In this document: piece after piece, positions 8,976-18,282 of the stretch
Layout: every line of letters begins with the position of its first letter
Position numbering within the stretch: the first letter of the stretch is position 1
Source: Pedobacter deserti
GTDB lineage: Bacteria > Bacteroidota > Bacteroidia > Sphingobacteriales > Sphingobacteriaceae
Reading direction: 5' to 3'
Assembly (NCBI RefSeq): GCF_024436415.1
Contig: NZ_JAFMZQ010000001.1
Location: 248,001-312,000, forward strand
DNA: 64,000 nt
Made by a program: the position numbers and the translations under genes
Notes under the pieces: model-generated
Told to the model about the DNA's origin: nothing
Database searches by the model: none
The model's input: the letters and a program-made list of their open reading frames with translations, nothing else

Positions 8976-10418
8976 ATGAAAACCAATATAATAAGAAGAT
9001 CGATGCTGGTAACAGCGCTACTCTTTTTGAGCCTGGCTTTTGGTGGCTGCAAAAAGTTCCTTGATATTGATCTTCCTTCAGATACCATAGCTGGCGAAAA
9101 TGCATTTGTCAGCGACGCCTCCTCCTCGGCGGTTGTGTCGGGAATTTTCCTGAACATGATGAGCAACACCTATTTCACGTCGAACAGCATAGGCCTGAAA
9201 GCGGGTTTGTATGCAGACGAATTGCAGAACCTGGATGTGAATGCCACCAGCAACGAGGCTTTTTACAAAAATGCGCTCAACGCCGGCATAGTTACGCAAT
9301 GGGAAGGCTTATACCGGGAATTGTATAAGTGTAATGTGGCCATCAAGGGCATCAAGGAAAGCTCTGGCCTGAGCAGTAAAAACCAATGGCTGGGCGAGAG
9401 TCTGGTGTGCAGGGCGACCCTGTATTTTTACCTGGTCAACCTGTTTGGTGATGTACCTCTGGCCCTAACGCCGGACCATAACGTAAATAATAAATTGTCG
9501 AGAGCCCCGCGCGAGCAGGTATATCAGCAGATGATCCTGGACCTGAAAGAGGCGCAATCGCTCTTGGGCACGGCCTATACGGATGGATTTGCACAGCCAA
9601 CAAGCACTCGCGGCAGGCCAAATCGCTATGCGGCGACAGCACTTCTTGCAAGAGTGTACTTGTACACGGGCGACTGGGCCAGCGCGGAGGCGGAGGCGAC
9701 AAGTGTGATTGAAGCGGGCACTTCGGTGTTCGACCTCGTTCCGCATGCCAGCGCCTTTTTAGCGAACAGTAAGGAAACCATCTGGGCTTTGTCGCCCCCT
9801 GCTACAGGGCTGGCGCCCGACTATAATCTGTACAATGCCGGTGCGCCGGCGATAGTGGCTACACCGGCAGCGCTTACAGTAAAAACGCCGCTGAGCCAAT
9901 CGCTGATCAATGCCTTTGAACCAGGCGACCTCCGTTTTACGGAGTGGGTGAGGAGAGCAACCACCACTACTCCAGCCAGCACATATTACTATCCTAATAA
10001 ATATAAATCGGCGGTACCCGGAGCAGAATATCAAATCTTGCTGAGAATCGGCGAGCAATACCTGATCAGGGCCGAGGCGCGTGCACAGCGTAATAATGTT
10101 GCGGGTGCCGTGCAGGATTTGAATGCCATTCGGGCGAGGTCCAGAGCGGCAGTTCCAGGAGCACTCCCTGATTATGCGGCAACGATCGGTCAGGACGCCT
10201 GCCTGGCCGCCGTGGCCAAAGAACGACGGACGGAACTGTTTGCAGAGTTTGGCAGTCGCTTCTTCGATCTGAAAAGAACGGCTGCAATCACAGCTGTGAT
10301 GACTGCAGAGGCAGTAGTTAAAGGCGGTGCGGAATGGCAGAATGAGATGCAATTCTGGCCGATCCGTGTAGAAGACACCAGGTTAAATCCTAATCTTAAG
10401 CAAACGCCAGGCTATTAA
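8976..10418 (+). CDS. SusD/RagB-family outer-membrane lipoprotein
   Basis: A 480-residue surface lipoprotein from the ATG at 8976. An earlier ATG at 8952 lies inside the susC coding end and would add eight residues ahead of a good lipoprotein signal, so it is rejected. The lipobox region AFGGC places the lipidated cysteine at C25, followed by KKFLDI, which is typical of SusD. The family features are an N-terminal helical TPR-like scaffold and a C-terminal RagB/SusD domain (RIGEQYLIRAEARA, then AIRARSR, and KERRTELFAEFG near 410-430). SusD proteins cap the SusC barrel and capture the ligand. It is co-transcribed with the receptor. Confidence 0.95.
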   Translation: MKTNIIRRSMLVTALLFLSLAFGGCKKFLDIDLPSDTIAGENAFVSDASSSAVVSGIFLNMMSNTYFTSNSIGLKAGLYADELQNLDVNATSNEAFYKNALNAGIVTQWEGLYRELYKCNVAIKGIKESSGLSSKNQWLGESLVCRATLYFYLVNLFGDVPLALTPDHNVNNKLSRAPREQVYQQMILDLKEAQSLLGTAYTDGFAQPTSTRGRPNRYAATALLARVYLYTGDWASAEAEATSVIEAGTSVFDLVPHASAFLANSKETIWALSPPATGLAPDYNLYNAGAPAIVATPAALTVKTPLSQSLINAFEPGDLRFTEWVRRATTTTPASTYYYPNKYKSAVPGAEYQILLRIGEQYLIRAEARAQRNNVAGAVQDLNAIRARSRAAVPGALPDYAATIGQDACLAAVAKERRTELFAEFGSRFFDLKRTAAITAVMTAEAVVKGGAEWQNEMQFWPIRVEDTRLNPNLKQTPGY

Positions 10419-10438
10419 TCCATAATCAAGTTACATAT

Positions 10439-11632
10439 ATGAAAACACTAAAATGCGGCTTCATAGCGGCCGGACTGCTATTGCTATGCGTATCGCCTGC
10501 TGTTTCGCAGGTGAAGAATTTCAGGATCAACGGAACGCTGAAAAACATGAATCCGATGCCTGCAAAGGTCTATATGAGTTATGATCCGATCACTAAAAAG
10601 GGCCCCGACAGTGCGTTGGTAAAAGATGGGAAATACGCGTTCACGGGTTCGGTTGACGTGCCTGTGCCTTTAACCTTAAGCTTTAAGGCTGGAGAAACCA
10701 AAAAGCCTGGAAGTAACGCACAGTATGTGCTGCTGGCAGACCATGGGGTCATTGATATCGTTTCGGACGCTGCGCTAGGGAATGCGGTGGTCACCGGTAC
10801 CGGTTCGCTTGCCAATACCGAATTCCATAAGGCAACCGACTACTCTTCCAAGGAAGCCGCAGCCATCAATAAAATGATGCAGACGGAGGGCTACGAGGCG
10901 AATGATTCTCTTAAAAAAGAAGTACAATCGAGGAGTACTGCCTTATTGGGCAATGCTTTGGTAAATTTGATCAGCTATATACGTGAGCATCCGGAATCAC
11001 CGGCAAGTCCGTACTTCACTTACTCACTTTTTGCGATCGGCTTTTTAACCCCTGAAATGACGGATACTTTAAACCAGATCTTTCCAGAGAAGCTGCGTAA
11101 TTCCAGCATTGGGCTGGCTATTGATGAGGTGCTGAGACGCAGAAGCGAGGCATTGCAGGAGACACAAAAAAAGGCAGACACAGAGGCCGCAGCAGCGGAT
11201 GCGCTAACGCCGCTCCGGTCAAAAGCGGCCGACTTTACGCAGAACGATGTTGATGGTAAGCCGGTAAGTCTGTCTTCTTTTAAAGGGAAATACGTGCTGA
11301 TAGATTTTTGGGCAAGCTGGTGTGCGCCGTGCCGCGCGGAAAACCCGGTAGTGGTAAAGGCTTATAAAGCTTATAAAGACAAAGGTTTTACAGTTTTGGG
11401 TGTTTCGCTGGATATGCCTTCAGGTAAACAGGCCTGGATTGATGCGATTGCGAAAGATGGACTAAGCTGGACGCATGTATCGGACCTCAAGGGCTTCGAA
11501 AATCAGGCTGCAGTATTGTACGGTGTCAAGGCCATCCCTCAAAACTTCCTGATTGACCCTAACGGGATTATTGTTGCTAAAAACCTGAGAGGACAGGCTC
11601 TTGAACAGAAACTGGCCGAGGTTATGAAGTAG
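10439..11632 (+). CDS. DUF4369/TlpA thiol-disulfide protein
   Basis: A 397-residue exported redox protein. A signal peptide covers 1-24 (cleavage after AVSQ). A DUF4369 domain covers about 27-125, then a linker with helices, and a TlpA-like redoxin domain covers about 258-397. WASWCAPC gives the redox cysteines C295 and C298, and AIPQNF carries the cis-proline near 367. The DUF4369-TlpA arrangement is common in Bacteroidota and often follows SusCD genes, as here (20 bases after susD). It probably keeps disulfides of envelope proteins reduced. It overlaps the convergent next gene by 11 bases. Confidence 0.92.
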   Translation: MKTLKCGFIAAGLLLLCVSPAVSQVKNFRINGTLKNMNPMPAKVYMSYDPITKKGPDSALVKDGKYAFTGSVDVPVPLTLSFKAGETKKPGSNAQYVLLADHGVIDIVSDAALGNAVVTGTGSLANTEFHKATDYSSKEAAAINKMMQTEGYEANDSLKKEVQSRSTALLGNALVNLISYIREHPESPASPYFTYSLFAIGFLTPEMTDTLNQIFPEKLRNSSIGLAIDEVLRRRSEALQETQKKADTEAAAADALTPLRSKAADFTQNDVDGKPVSLSSFKGKYVLIDFWASWCAPCRAENPVVVKAYKAYKDKGFTVLGVSLDMPSGKQAWIDAIAKDGLSWTHVSDLKGFENQAAVLYGVKAIPQNFLIDPNGIIVAKNLRGQALEQKLAEVMK

Positions 11633-12092
11633 TAATGAGAAAGCTCATCCTTTCACGTGCCTCTTCGGGAACATCGAAAATGCGTAAGTCGATCGTCGCG
11701 GTCATAAAGCCGGCGACTTCAAACATGATATAGACGGTGTTCTCGAAAGAGTGGAGGTTAATTTTCTTGGGAATAATATGCAAACCAGAATGGTATGGCG
11801 GTGCAGCTTCTGCCTTATGAAAAATAAGAGGTTTAACGTACAGCTTATGCTTCATCAACCCTGAATAGCCAAACACGAGCACAGCGGAATGAGTTATAAC
11901 CAGATCGCATTTTTTAAAATTAAGGTCTGGTCGCTGGACGCCCGAAATAAAGGTTTCACATTTCAGATCGTATAGCTGCATAAGGATATCGGTCTTAGGA
12001 ACAGACACCAGCGAGGTATAGTTCTTCACAGGTCTGCGCCATAGAAAAAAGAGCACGAAAGCGGCGATTAGTAATACAATGGTAAGCGTCAT
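11622..12092 (-). CDS. Hypothetical small membrane-anchored protein
   Basis: A 156-residue protein I do not recognise. Residues 2-18 form one hydrophobic segment (TIVLLIAAFVLFFLW) followed by RRP, which suggests an N-terminal membrane anchor with the remainder in the cytoplasm. The soluble part is mixed alpha/beta in appearance, with beta-type stretches such as CDLVITHSAVLVFGY and YIMFEVAGFM. It overlaps the convergent TlpA-type gene by 11 bases and is divergent from hemW. No paralogue is visible in the window. Confidence 0.65.
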   Translation of the reverse strand: MTLTIVLLIAAFVLFFLWRRPVKNYTSLVSVPKTDILMQLYDLKCETFISGVQRPDLNFKKCDLVITHSAVLVFGYSGLMKHKLYVKPLIFHKAEAAPPYHSGLHIIPKKINLHSFENTVYIMFEVAGFMTATIDLRIFDVPEEARERMSFLITTS

Positions 12093-12185
12093 GATGGTTG
12101 GCTGAGACTTAACAAGTTAACTTTACCAATATACAATCTTATCGTTAAAACTGAAGAAAAACTGATGCGTTTGAATCCCGAGGTT

Positions 12186-12207
12186 GTCGCGATACTGAGT
12201 ATGCGAC
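12186..12207 (+). other. Stem-loop in hemW leader
   Basis: GTCGC-g-ATAC / tga / GTATGCGAC forms a nine-pair stem with one bulged G and a three-base loop, followed by AAAAAA. A second short palindrome (ATCGC...GCGAT) lies directly before the hemW ATG at 12233. Minus-strand transcription would have its T-run on the wrong side, so this is not a terminator. It may be a regulatory site or a leader hairpin. Confidence 0.35.
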
Positions 12208-12232
12208 AAAAAATCGCGAAATTTGTTGCGAT

Positions 12233-13372
12233 ATGCCCGGAATCTATATTCATATCCCTTTTTGTAAAAAGGCCTGCACCTACTGTGATTTTCATTTCAG
12301 TACTTCACTGAAGTACGCGGATGACATGACCGATGCGATCTGTAAGGAACTGCTGATGAAAAAGGATCGGGTTGCGGGAGAGGTGGGCACGGTATATTTT
12401 GGCGGAGGTACGCCTTCGGTGTTACCGCTGAAGCAACTGCAAAGGATCTTTGATGTGATTCTGGCCAACTATAACGTGGCAGCAGATGCGGAGGTTACAC
12501 TGGAGGCTAATCCGGATGACCTTGACGCGCAGAAGATCGCCGGACTGAGGCAGTTGCCGGTCAACCGCTTCAGCATTGGTATTCAGTCCTTTTTTGAGGA
12601 AGATCTGATCTGGATGAACCGGGCGCATAATGCCATGGAGGCGGAGGACTGTATCAAGCGCAGCCAGGATGCGGGTTTTGAGAACCTGAACGCCGACCTG
12701 ATTTATGGCTATCCCCTGCTTACCGACGCCAAGCTGCTGCATAATATCGCTAAACTTCGGGAGCTGGAAATTCCGCATGTTTCGGCTTATTCCTTAACCG
12801 TGGAGCCGCGCACTGCGCTGGCTAAGGCGATTGAAAAGGGCGCTACCGTACCTGTAAGCGATGAGCAGAGCGCGTCGCAGTTTCTTACGGTGATTGAAAA
12901 GCTTGGTGAGGCGGGGCTGGAACAGTATGAGATCTCTAATTTTGCGAGGCCTGGCAGGTATGCCGTACACAATACGAATTACTGGCGGGGCGTGCCTTAC
13001 CTGGGTATTGGTCCCTCAGCGCATGGCTTTGATGGAAAAACGCGCTATTTGAACATAGCCAACAATGCTTTGTACATGAAGGCAGTTAACGCGGGTAACC
13101 TACCGGAAACAATTGAGCAGTTGAGCGTATACGATCAGTTTAATGAATATATGATGACCTCGCTTCGTACCATGTGGGGTACAGACCTTTCACATGTTAG
13201 CACCGTGTTTGGGGATCACTTTTACCAGGATACGCTGCGGACTTCAGAAAAGTTTCTGCGAAAAGGCTGGTTGACGCAGGACAACGAACTCTTGAGGCTC
13301 TCTGCGGAGGGCAAGCTCTTTGCCGATCATATTGCTTCAGGTTTCTTTTTATCGCCTGAAGATCACCGCTAG
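12233..13372 (+). CDS. hemW: HemW-like radical SAM heme chaperone
   Basis: A 379-residue cytoplasmic radical-SAM protein. The cluster motif CKKACTYC gives C11, C15 and C18 with the HemW-type CxxxCxxC spacing and a following CDFHF. The GGG motif is in YFGGGTPS (about 54-61), and a GIQSF block lies near 118-122. A HemW C-terminal domain follows (ending in the ADHIASGFF region). The CxxxCxxCxF/H form separates HemW from the coproporphyrinogen dehydrogenase HemN, which carries an additional upstream cysteine. HemW binds and transfers heme; that fits a window rich in cytochrome genes, although it lies 34 kb from actA. The convergent DUF1501 gene overlaps it by four bases. Confidence 0.9.
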   Translation: MPGIYIHIPFCKKACTYCDFHFSTSLKYADDMTDAICKELLMKKDRVAGEVGTVYFGGGTPSVLPLKQLQRIFDVILANYNVAADAEVTLEANPDDLDAQKIAGLRQLPVNRFSIGIQSFFEEDLIWMNRAHNAMEAEDCIKRSQDAGFENLNADLIYGYPLLTDAKLLHNIAKLRELEIPHVSAYSLTVEPRTALAKAIEKGATVPVSDEQSASQFLTVIEKLGEAGLEQYEISNFARPGRYAVHNTNYWRGVPYLGIGPSAHGFDGKTRYLNIANNALYMKAVNAGNLPETIEQLSVYDQFNEYMMTSLRTMWGTDLSHVSTVFGDHFYQDTLRTSEKFLRKGWLTQDNELLRLSAEGKLFADHIASGFFLSPEDHR

Positions 13373-14631
13373 GCTTTCATCACGCCGATGTGGCTGCCCT
13401 TCCAGTCTGGAAACAGCACCTTATCATTATTGATGCCCAAATGGCGGTCGGCCACCTCGCTGAATACGCTGCGGAAATCGGTGGTTACCGCAAGGTCTCT
13501 TCCATCTTCCAGATTTTCTTTGGCAAGAGGAGCTACCGATCCATGAACTTTACCACCGTTTACGCTGTTGCCCAGTATAAAATTACAGGAAGCGCGACCG
13601 TGATCAGTACCACCTGTTCCGTTCTGGTGTACGGTTCGGCCAAACTCGGTCATCGTCATCACCGTCACGTCGTCCTGATACGTGCCCAGGTCGGCCCAAA
13701 AAGCCGCGATGCTTTCACTGAGATCGCCCACGTTCCGGGCAAAAATACCCGTGTCTTTACCCTGGTTAAAGTGGGTGTCCCAGCCGCCCGATTCTGCGAA
13801 GGCAACTTCAAGACCTACATCCAGCTTAATGAGCTGGGCAATCTGCTTGAGGGAATTGCCTAATGCGGATGCTGGGTAAACAGCATTATTGGCAGGCTTA
13901 TAATTTCTAACGTCGGCTTTCTGCAGAACTTTCATGGCATCGAAGCTGTCCTTTCCGGTGGTTTTGAGCAGACCGGTGCTGCGGTCGTACAGATCCTCAA
14001 AGCTTTTTGCCGTGGTGTTTACCTCCGCCGGTTTGCCGCGCATCTGTATCTTAAAATCCTGCAGGTTGCTGATGGCCAGTGCAGCCTTTTCGCCATACAT
14101 GGCCCGGGGCAGCGACGAAGTCAGGCTTACACCCTGAAAAGGGGTCGCATGCTCGTGACCGAGTAGCCCGATGGCGCGGTTTAGCCAGCCGGAAGATGTG
14201 CCCTTTTTAAAGGGCGTGCCCGACTCCATATAATCCTGCGCATCAAAATGCGAGCGTGTGGTATTGGGCGATCCGATGCCGTGCACCATGGCCATGCGCT
14301 TCTCGCGAAACAGCGGTTCGAAGACCGACATTGAGGGATGAAGTCCGAAGGTTCCATCCAAATCGATGAGCGACTTGCCACTGCCTTTTGCCGGCGTCAT
14401 GAACAGTCCGGGCCTGGCGGCTTTCAGATGCTGATCGTTGAATGGCGTAAGCGCCATAAGTCCGTCCATAGCGCCGCGCTGGAAAATGCAGACCATGATC
14501 TTGCGTCTCTTAAACAATCCGGGCGCCTGCACGCCGGCTACGGCCTCGGCCAAAAAGCCGGGTATCCCACCGATGCTGATGCCGAACAGGGCTAATCCAC
14601 CTCCTTTAATAAATCCTCTCCTTGAAATCAT
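13369..14631 (-). CDS. DUF1501 family exported protein
   Basis: A 420-residue protein from the ATG at 14631. A longer frame starting at 14712 would overlap the upstream gene and put 27 unrelated residues ahead of the export signal. The N-terminus ISRRGFIKGGGLALFG is a Tat-type signal, so the protein should be exported folded. DUF1501 features follow: FQRGAMDGL, a LHPSM region, GIGSPNTTRSHFDAQDYME, WDTH near 300, and a MTEFGRT block with TDHG. DUF1501 is distantly related to sulfatase/alkaline-phosphatase-like folds; no activity is established. It is seven bases behind the DUF1800 gene, a pairing widely seen in Bacteroidota and Planctomycetes. Confidence 0.9.
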   Translation of the reverse strand: MISRRGFIKGGGLALFGISIGGIPGFLAEAVAGVQAPGLFKRRKIMVCIFQRGAMDGLMALTPFNDQHLKAARPGLFMTPAKGSGKSLIDLDGTFGLHPSMSVFEPLFREKRMAMVHGIGSPNTTRSHFDAQDYMESGTPFKKGTSSGWLNRAIGLLGHEHATPFQGVSLTSSLPRAMYGEKAALAISNLQDFKIQMRGKPAEVNTTAKSFEDLYDRSTGLLKTTGKDSFDAMKVLQKADVRNYKPANNAVYPASALGNSLKQIAQLIKLDVGLEVAFAESGGWDTHFNQGKDTGIFARNVGDLSESIAAFWADLGTYQDDVTVMTMTEFGRTVHQNGTGGTDHGRASCNFILGNSVNGGKVHGSVAPLAKENLEDGRDLAVTTDFRSVFSEVADRHLGINNDKVLFPDWKGSHIGVMKA

Positions 14632-14638
14632 GTCTTGA

Positions 14639-16135
14639 CTATTTGCGTTGAAACTCCGGTGAACCGATATGCACGCCGACCTCACGCGCATTTTTTGAAG
14701 GGCTGGCTGCAAGGAGGTTGACCTTCACTCCTGGGATACGCTCGCCAGTGAGTGCCAGCGCAAAGTTCATGCGGCTGAGCAGTGCACCTGTGCTGATCCA
14801 GTATTGTGCCTTATCGGGAAAGCCTGTAGGGGCCTGGTAATAATATATCTTCTGCCCCATCCTGTTTACCCAATTATAAATCTGATAGGGCTGCTCTATT
14901 TTTGCATCAAGGGTTCTTACCGCACTGATGGCGTATTCGAAGGGCGACTTGGTCTTCTCGCGCAGCGCATCCTTGCTCCAGAAGCCGGGGTCGCTTACCA
15001 TGGTGATAAGTACCTGACGGATATCACCGCCGCTTTGCATAAAGGTCTTCGCCATTTTATCGACCAGCTTCCTATCCGGATCATCTTTAACAAAGCGCAC
15101 CGCGATCTTATGGGAAATGAACTTAGCAGTAGCCGGTTGACTGGCCAGCATCTGTAACAACTGCACGCCTTCCTCATAACCGCCCCCTGCGGCAAACGTC
15201 TTACCTAAAACGGTCTTCTCAGCCTGATCGTGCCGGGCCGCGGCAAAACGGAATTCGTCTTCTGGCGAAACGCCCCAGCCGGTGAGCACGCGTGCCGCTT
15301 CAGTAACGTCGTTCTGCGTATATCCGCCGTCTACGCCTAGTGTATGCAATTCCATCACCTCGCGCGCATAGTTCTCGTTCAATCCACCTTTGCGCGCACC
15401 CTTAGCTTTTGTGCCCGAACTCGTGGCATTATCAAGATAAAGCAGCATTGCGGGCGATTTGGCGGTAGCCAGAAGCAGGTCGCTGAACTTGCCGGTGACA
15501 TTTGGGCGGATCACATCGCGCTCAAATGCGGGAACGTAGGCAGCGCACTGACCTTTAGTGAGCGATACGTTGAAATGATTGAACCAAAAGTCGGTAAGCA
15601 TTTCACTTAACTGGTTATTGCTATAGCTGGCCCGCAATACTTTCTGGCTAATGAACTCGCGGAACAATTCCTGCTCCGTTCCCAGTCCGTGCTTATCCCG
15701 GTACTCCTGCAGCATTCGCCGGTACTCGGTGCGGTCGCCCTTGTTCACCGAATCCTTATGTACAGCCCCGTCACGTATTGCCATCCGGACAAGTTTTGCA
15801 TTGCGCGGAAATTTATCGCCCACCTCCTGGTTGCTCAAATTGATGTTGGGATAACGCAGCAGCTTTAAATTGAGGGAATCATCGGGAAGGCCGCCTTCAA
15901 GTTGTTGCATGAACCACTTTTCGAGTCCGACAGCAAGCAGGGCATCTACGTCGCCGGGCCGGGCACCATAGGTAAACCTGCTGAGCAGGTGTGCCGCAGC
16001 CTGCTGCTCGTTAAGCCCCGAACGCTTGTAAGGAAAAAAGATCTTAGCTGGTTCCGGCTTAGTGAAGGATGAGCACACTAAGGCAGCCACGACCAGAACG
16101 AGAAACGTACCGAAAACTTTTACCTGGACTTTCAT
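14639..16135 (-). CDS. DUF1800 family exported protein
   Basis: A 498-residue protein with a hydrophobic export signal at 6-24 (FLVLVVAALVCSSF). Family features include AAHLLSRFTYGARPGDVDAL near 45-65, LREFISQKVLRASYS-type helices, DFWFNHFNVS, a NENYARELMELHTLG-like block (here NYAREVMELHTLGV), and GYTQNDVTEAARVLTGW. DUF1800 proteins are almost always encoded beside DUF1501 and are thought to act with it in the envelope; a molecular role is not established. It is the first gene of a two-gene unit. The gap upstream (16136-16270) is shared with the divergent JmjC-type gene and shows no clear minus-strand promoter. Confidence 0.9.
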   Translation of the reverse strand: MKVQVKVFGTFLVLVVAALVCSSFTKPEPAKIFFPYKRSGLNEQQAAAHLLSRFTYGARPGDVDALLAVGLEKWFMQQLEGGLPDDSLNLKLLRYPNINLSNQEVGDKFPRNAKLVRMAIRDGAVHKDSVNKGDRTEYRRMLQEYRDKHGLGTEQELFREFISQKVLRASYSNNQLSEMLTDFWFNHFNVSLTKGQCAAYVPAFERDVIRPNVTGKFSDLLLATAKSPAMLLYLDNATSSGTKAKGARKGGLNENYAREVMELHTLGVDGGYTQNDVTEAARVLTGWGVSPEDEFRFAAARHDQAEKTVLGKTFAAGGGYEEGVQLLQMLASQPATAKFISHKIAVRFVKDDPDRKLVDKMAKTFMQSGGDIRQVLITMVSDPGFWSKDALREKTKSPFEYAISAVRTLDAKIEQPYQIYNWVNRMGQKIYYYQAPTGFPDKAQYWISTGALLSRMNFALALTGERIPGVKVNLLAASPSKNAREVGVHIGSPEFQRK

Positions 16136-16242
16136 AAATACTTGTTGCGTTGCCTAAGTTAGACGCGTGTAATTGCGAAAAGATTAATTGTCAGTTATTT
16201 TTAAATTTTGCCGGGCTGCAATACATCCACCCGTTTTTTATA

Positions 16243-16250
16243 TAGCTTTG
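16243..16250 (+). promoter_or_regulatory. -7 promoter element for JmjC-VWA-AAA cluster
   Basis: TAGCTTTG matches TAnnTTTG. Transcription would start around 16255, giving a leader of about 16 bases before the ATG at 16271. No convincing TTTG lies at the proper distance upstream, so the call rests on the -7 box and its position. Confidence 0.4.
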
Positions 16251-16270
16251 TCTATTAACATTGTCTTAAC

Positions 16271-17152
16271 ATGCAGTTTGATTTATCTCCAATAGATATC
16301 GTTGATGATATTTCGAAGGCCGATTTCGAAAAGAACTACCTGAATCCCAGAAAACCGGTCATCATTAAAAACATGAGCAAGTCATGGCCTGCTTATGAAA
16401 AATGGACGCTGGATTATATGAAATCGGTGGTGGGCGATCAGACCGTGCCCTTGTACGACAGCTCCAAAGCCGACCCTTCCAAACCGATCAATGCTTCGGC
16501 AGCTGAGATGAAGTTTGCCGACTATATTGAACTGATCCGCAATACGCCGACTGATTTAAGGATATTTCTGTTTGACCCGATTAAGCATGCTCCGGGATTG
16601 CTCGACGACTACCGGGCCCCGAAAGAGTTGATGGGCGGCTTCCTCGACAGCTATCCGAATATGTTTTTTGGGGGTAAGGGTTCTGTTACCTTCCTGCATT
16701 ACGACATCGACCTGGCGCATATTTTTCACACGCATTTTAACGGCCGCAAACATATTATTCTGTTCGACTATAAATGGAAGGAACGTTTGTACCAGATCCC
16801 TTACGCAACTTATGCACTGGAAGACTATGACGTGGAGAAACCTGACTTCGATAAGTTCCCTGCACTGAAAGGCGTTAAAGGCCTGGAGGGTTTCCTGGAA
16901 CATGGCGATACGCTGTTTATGCCCACGGGATACTGGCACTGGATGAAATACCTTGACGGTTCCTTTTCGATCAGTCTGCGTGCATGGGATAAATCCTGGG
17001 CGGTAAAAGCGAAAAGCTTGTACAACCTGACCCTGCAGCGTAAGTTTGACGACTTTATGAAGGCGAACTTTCGGGAAAAATATATGTCCTGGAAAGAAAA
17101 ACTGGCCGTTAAACGTGCAAACCGGGCGCTCGCGAACAAACAGCCATATTAA
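16271..17152 (+). CDS. JmjC-type cupin-like oxygenase (Cupin_8)
   Basis: A 293-residue cytoplasmic protein of the Cupin_8/JmjC group of Fe(II)- and 2-oxoglutarate-dependent hydroxylases. The iron triad is readable: H143 and D145 in FLHYDIDLAH, and H223 in GYWHW. K160 (GRKHIILF) is in the expected place for 2-oxoglutarate binding. The N-terminal PVIIKNMSKSWPA motif is typical. Such enzymes hydroxylate protein side chains or small molecules; the substrate here is unknown. It is first in a run of five closely spaced plus-strand genes (26 bases to the VWA gene), so one of the next products may be its substrate; that last point is inference. Confidence 0.85.
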   Translation: MQFDLSPIDIVDDISKADFEKNYLNPRKPVIIKNMSKSWPAYEKWTLDYMKSVVGDQTVPLYDSSKADPSKPINASAAEMKFADYIELIRNTPTDLRIFLFDPIKHAPGLLDDYRAPKELMGGFLDSYPNMFFGGKGSVTFLHYDIDLAHIFHTHFNGRKHIILFDYKWKERLYQIPYATYALEDYDVEKPDFDKFPALKGVKGLEGFLEHGDTLFMPTGYWHWMKYLDGSFSISLRAWDKSWAVKAKSLYNLTLQRKFDDFMKANFREKYMSWKEKLAVKRANRALANKQPY

Positions 17153-17178
17153 ATCATCTAAAAAACCGTTGACCGTGT

Positions 17179-18273
17179 ATGAGAGGGTTTCATTTTTCTG
17201 ATTTTAAGCCCGATGATGCACCCAAAGGCGGATTCGAGGATTTACTGAAGTTGTTCATGCAACTGCTCAACTACACCTCGGGCGATGTGGGCGAGGCCTT
17301 GGCCTGGATGAACGAGCTGGATAAGCAGTATAAGCTTACGAACAACGAATATGGCATGGGCGACTTTATTGATGAACTGAAAGAGAAAGGTTACATCACT
17401 GAAGACGGGAATAGTAATATGACCATGACTGCCAAGGCTGAACAGACCATCCGTCAATCGGCCTTGGAAGAGATTTTTGGCAAGCTGAAGAAAGCCGGAA
17501 AGGGCAATCACAATTCAAATATTTCCGGCACAGGTGAAGAGAAAAATGCTGATCGCCGCGAGTTTGCTTTCGGCGACAGCCTGGACCAGATCGACATGAC
17601 GGCCTCCATTCAGAATGCGCAGGTGAATCATGGCATCGGTAATTTCACGCTCACTGAGCGCGATCTGGAAGTGCAGGAGAGGGATTACAAGACGCTGACC
17701 TCCACGGTGCTGATGATCGACATTTCGCACTCCATGATCCTTTATGGGGAAGACCGCATTACGCCGGCAAAAAAGGTAGCCATGGCCCTGGCCGAGCTGA
17801 TCCGTACGCGCTATCCGAAAGACACGCTCGACATTGTGGTGTTTGGCAATGATGCCTGGCCCATTACGGTGAAAGACCTGCCCTACCTGCAGGTTGGCCC
17901 CTATCATACCAATACCTATGCGGGTCTGGAGCTGGCGGCTGATTTGCTGCGCCGCAGGAAAACACATAACAAGCAGATCTTTATGATCACTGATGGCAAG
18001 CCGACCTGTCTGAAGGAAAACGGAAGGTATTATAAAAACAGCATCGGGCTGGACCGAAAGGTGATCAACAAGACCTTGAATATGGCGGCCCAGTGCAAAC
18101 GCCTGAGGATTCCGATTACGACCTTCATGATCGCTAAAGACCCTTATCTGCAGGAGTTTGTACGCCAGTTTACCGAAACAAACGGAGGCAAGGCTTTTTA
18201 CAGTTCGCTGAACGGCCTGGGGGAATATATATTTGAAGACTACATTAATAACAGAAGAAAGCGCTATAACTAA
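17179..18273 (+). CDS. VWA-domain protein paired with MoxR-like ATPase
   Basis: A 364-residue soluble protein. The N-terminal 170 residues are a helical domain with a polar linker near 105-130. The von Willebrand A domain covers about 174-345 with an intact metal-ion-dependent adhesion site: D181-I-S183-H-S185, a threonine in HTNTYAG (244/246), and TDG at 271-273. It has no signal peptide. VWA proteins encoded beside MoxR-type ATPases usually act as co-chaperones or insertases, as in magnesium and cobalt chelatase BchD/CobT. The AAA gene starts nine bases downstream. There is no porphyrin chelatase large subunit nearby, so a chelatase is unlikely. Confidence 0.88.
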   Translation: MRGFHFSDFKPDDAPKGGFEDLLKLFMQLLNYTSGDVGEALAWMNELDKQYKLTNNEYGMGDFIDELKEKGYITEDGNSNMTMTAKAEQTIRQSALEEIFGKLKKAGKGNHNSNISGTGEEKNADRREFAFGDSLDQIDMTASIQNAQVNHGIGNFTLTERDLEVQERDYKTLTSTVLMIDISHSMILYGEDRITPAKKVAMALAELIRTRYPKDTLDIVVFGNDAWPITVKDLPYLQVGPYHTNTYAGLELAADLLRRRKTHNKQIFMITDGKPTCLKENGRYYKNSIGLDRKVINKTLNMAAQCKRLRIPITTFMIAKDPYLQEFVRQFTETNGGKAFYSSLNGLGEYIFEDYINNRRKRYN

Positions 18274-18282
18274 GATTATTAC

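Noticed and set aside
3596-11632. A full polysaccharide utilisation locus
   Set aside because: SusCD are present but no carbohydrate-active enzymes or glycan sensor are seen nearby.
12089-12295. A 68-codon minus-strand frame spanning the hemW start
   Set aside because: Overlaps the intergenic region and hemW radical-SAM motif in the opposite direction, no recognisable features.
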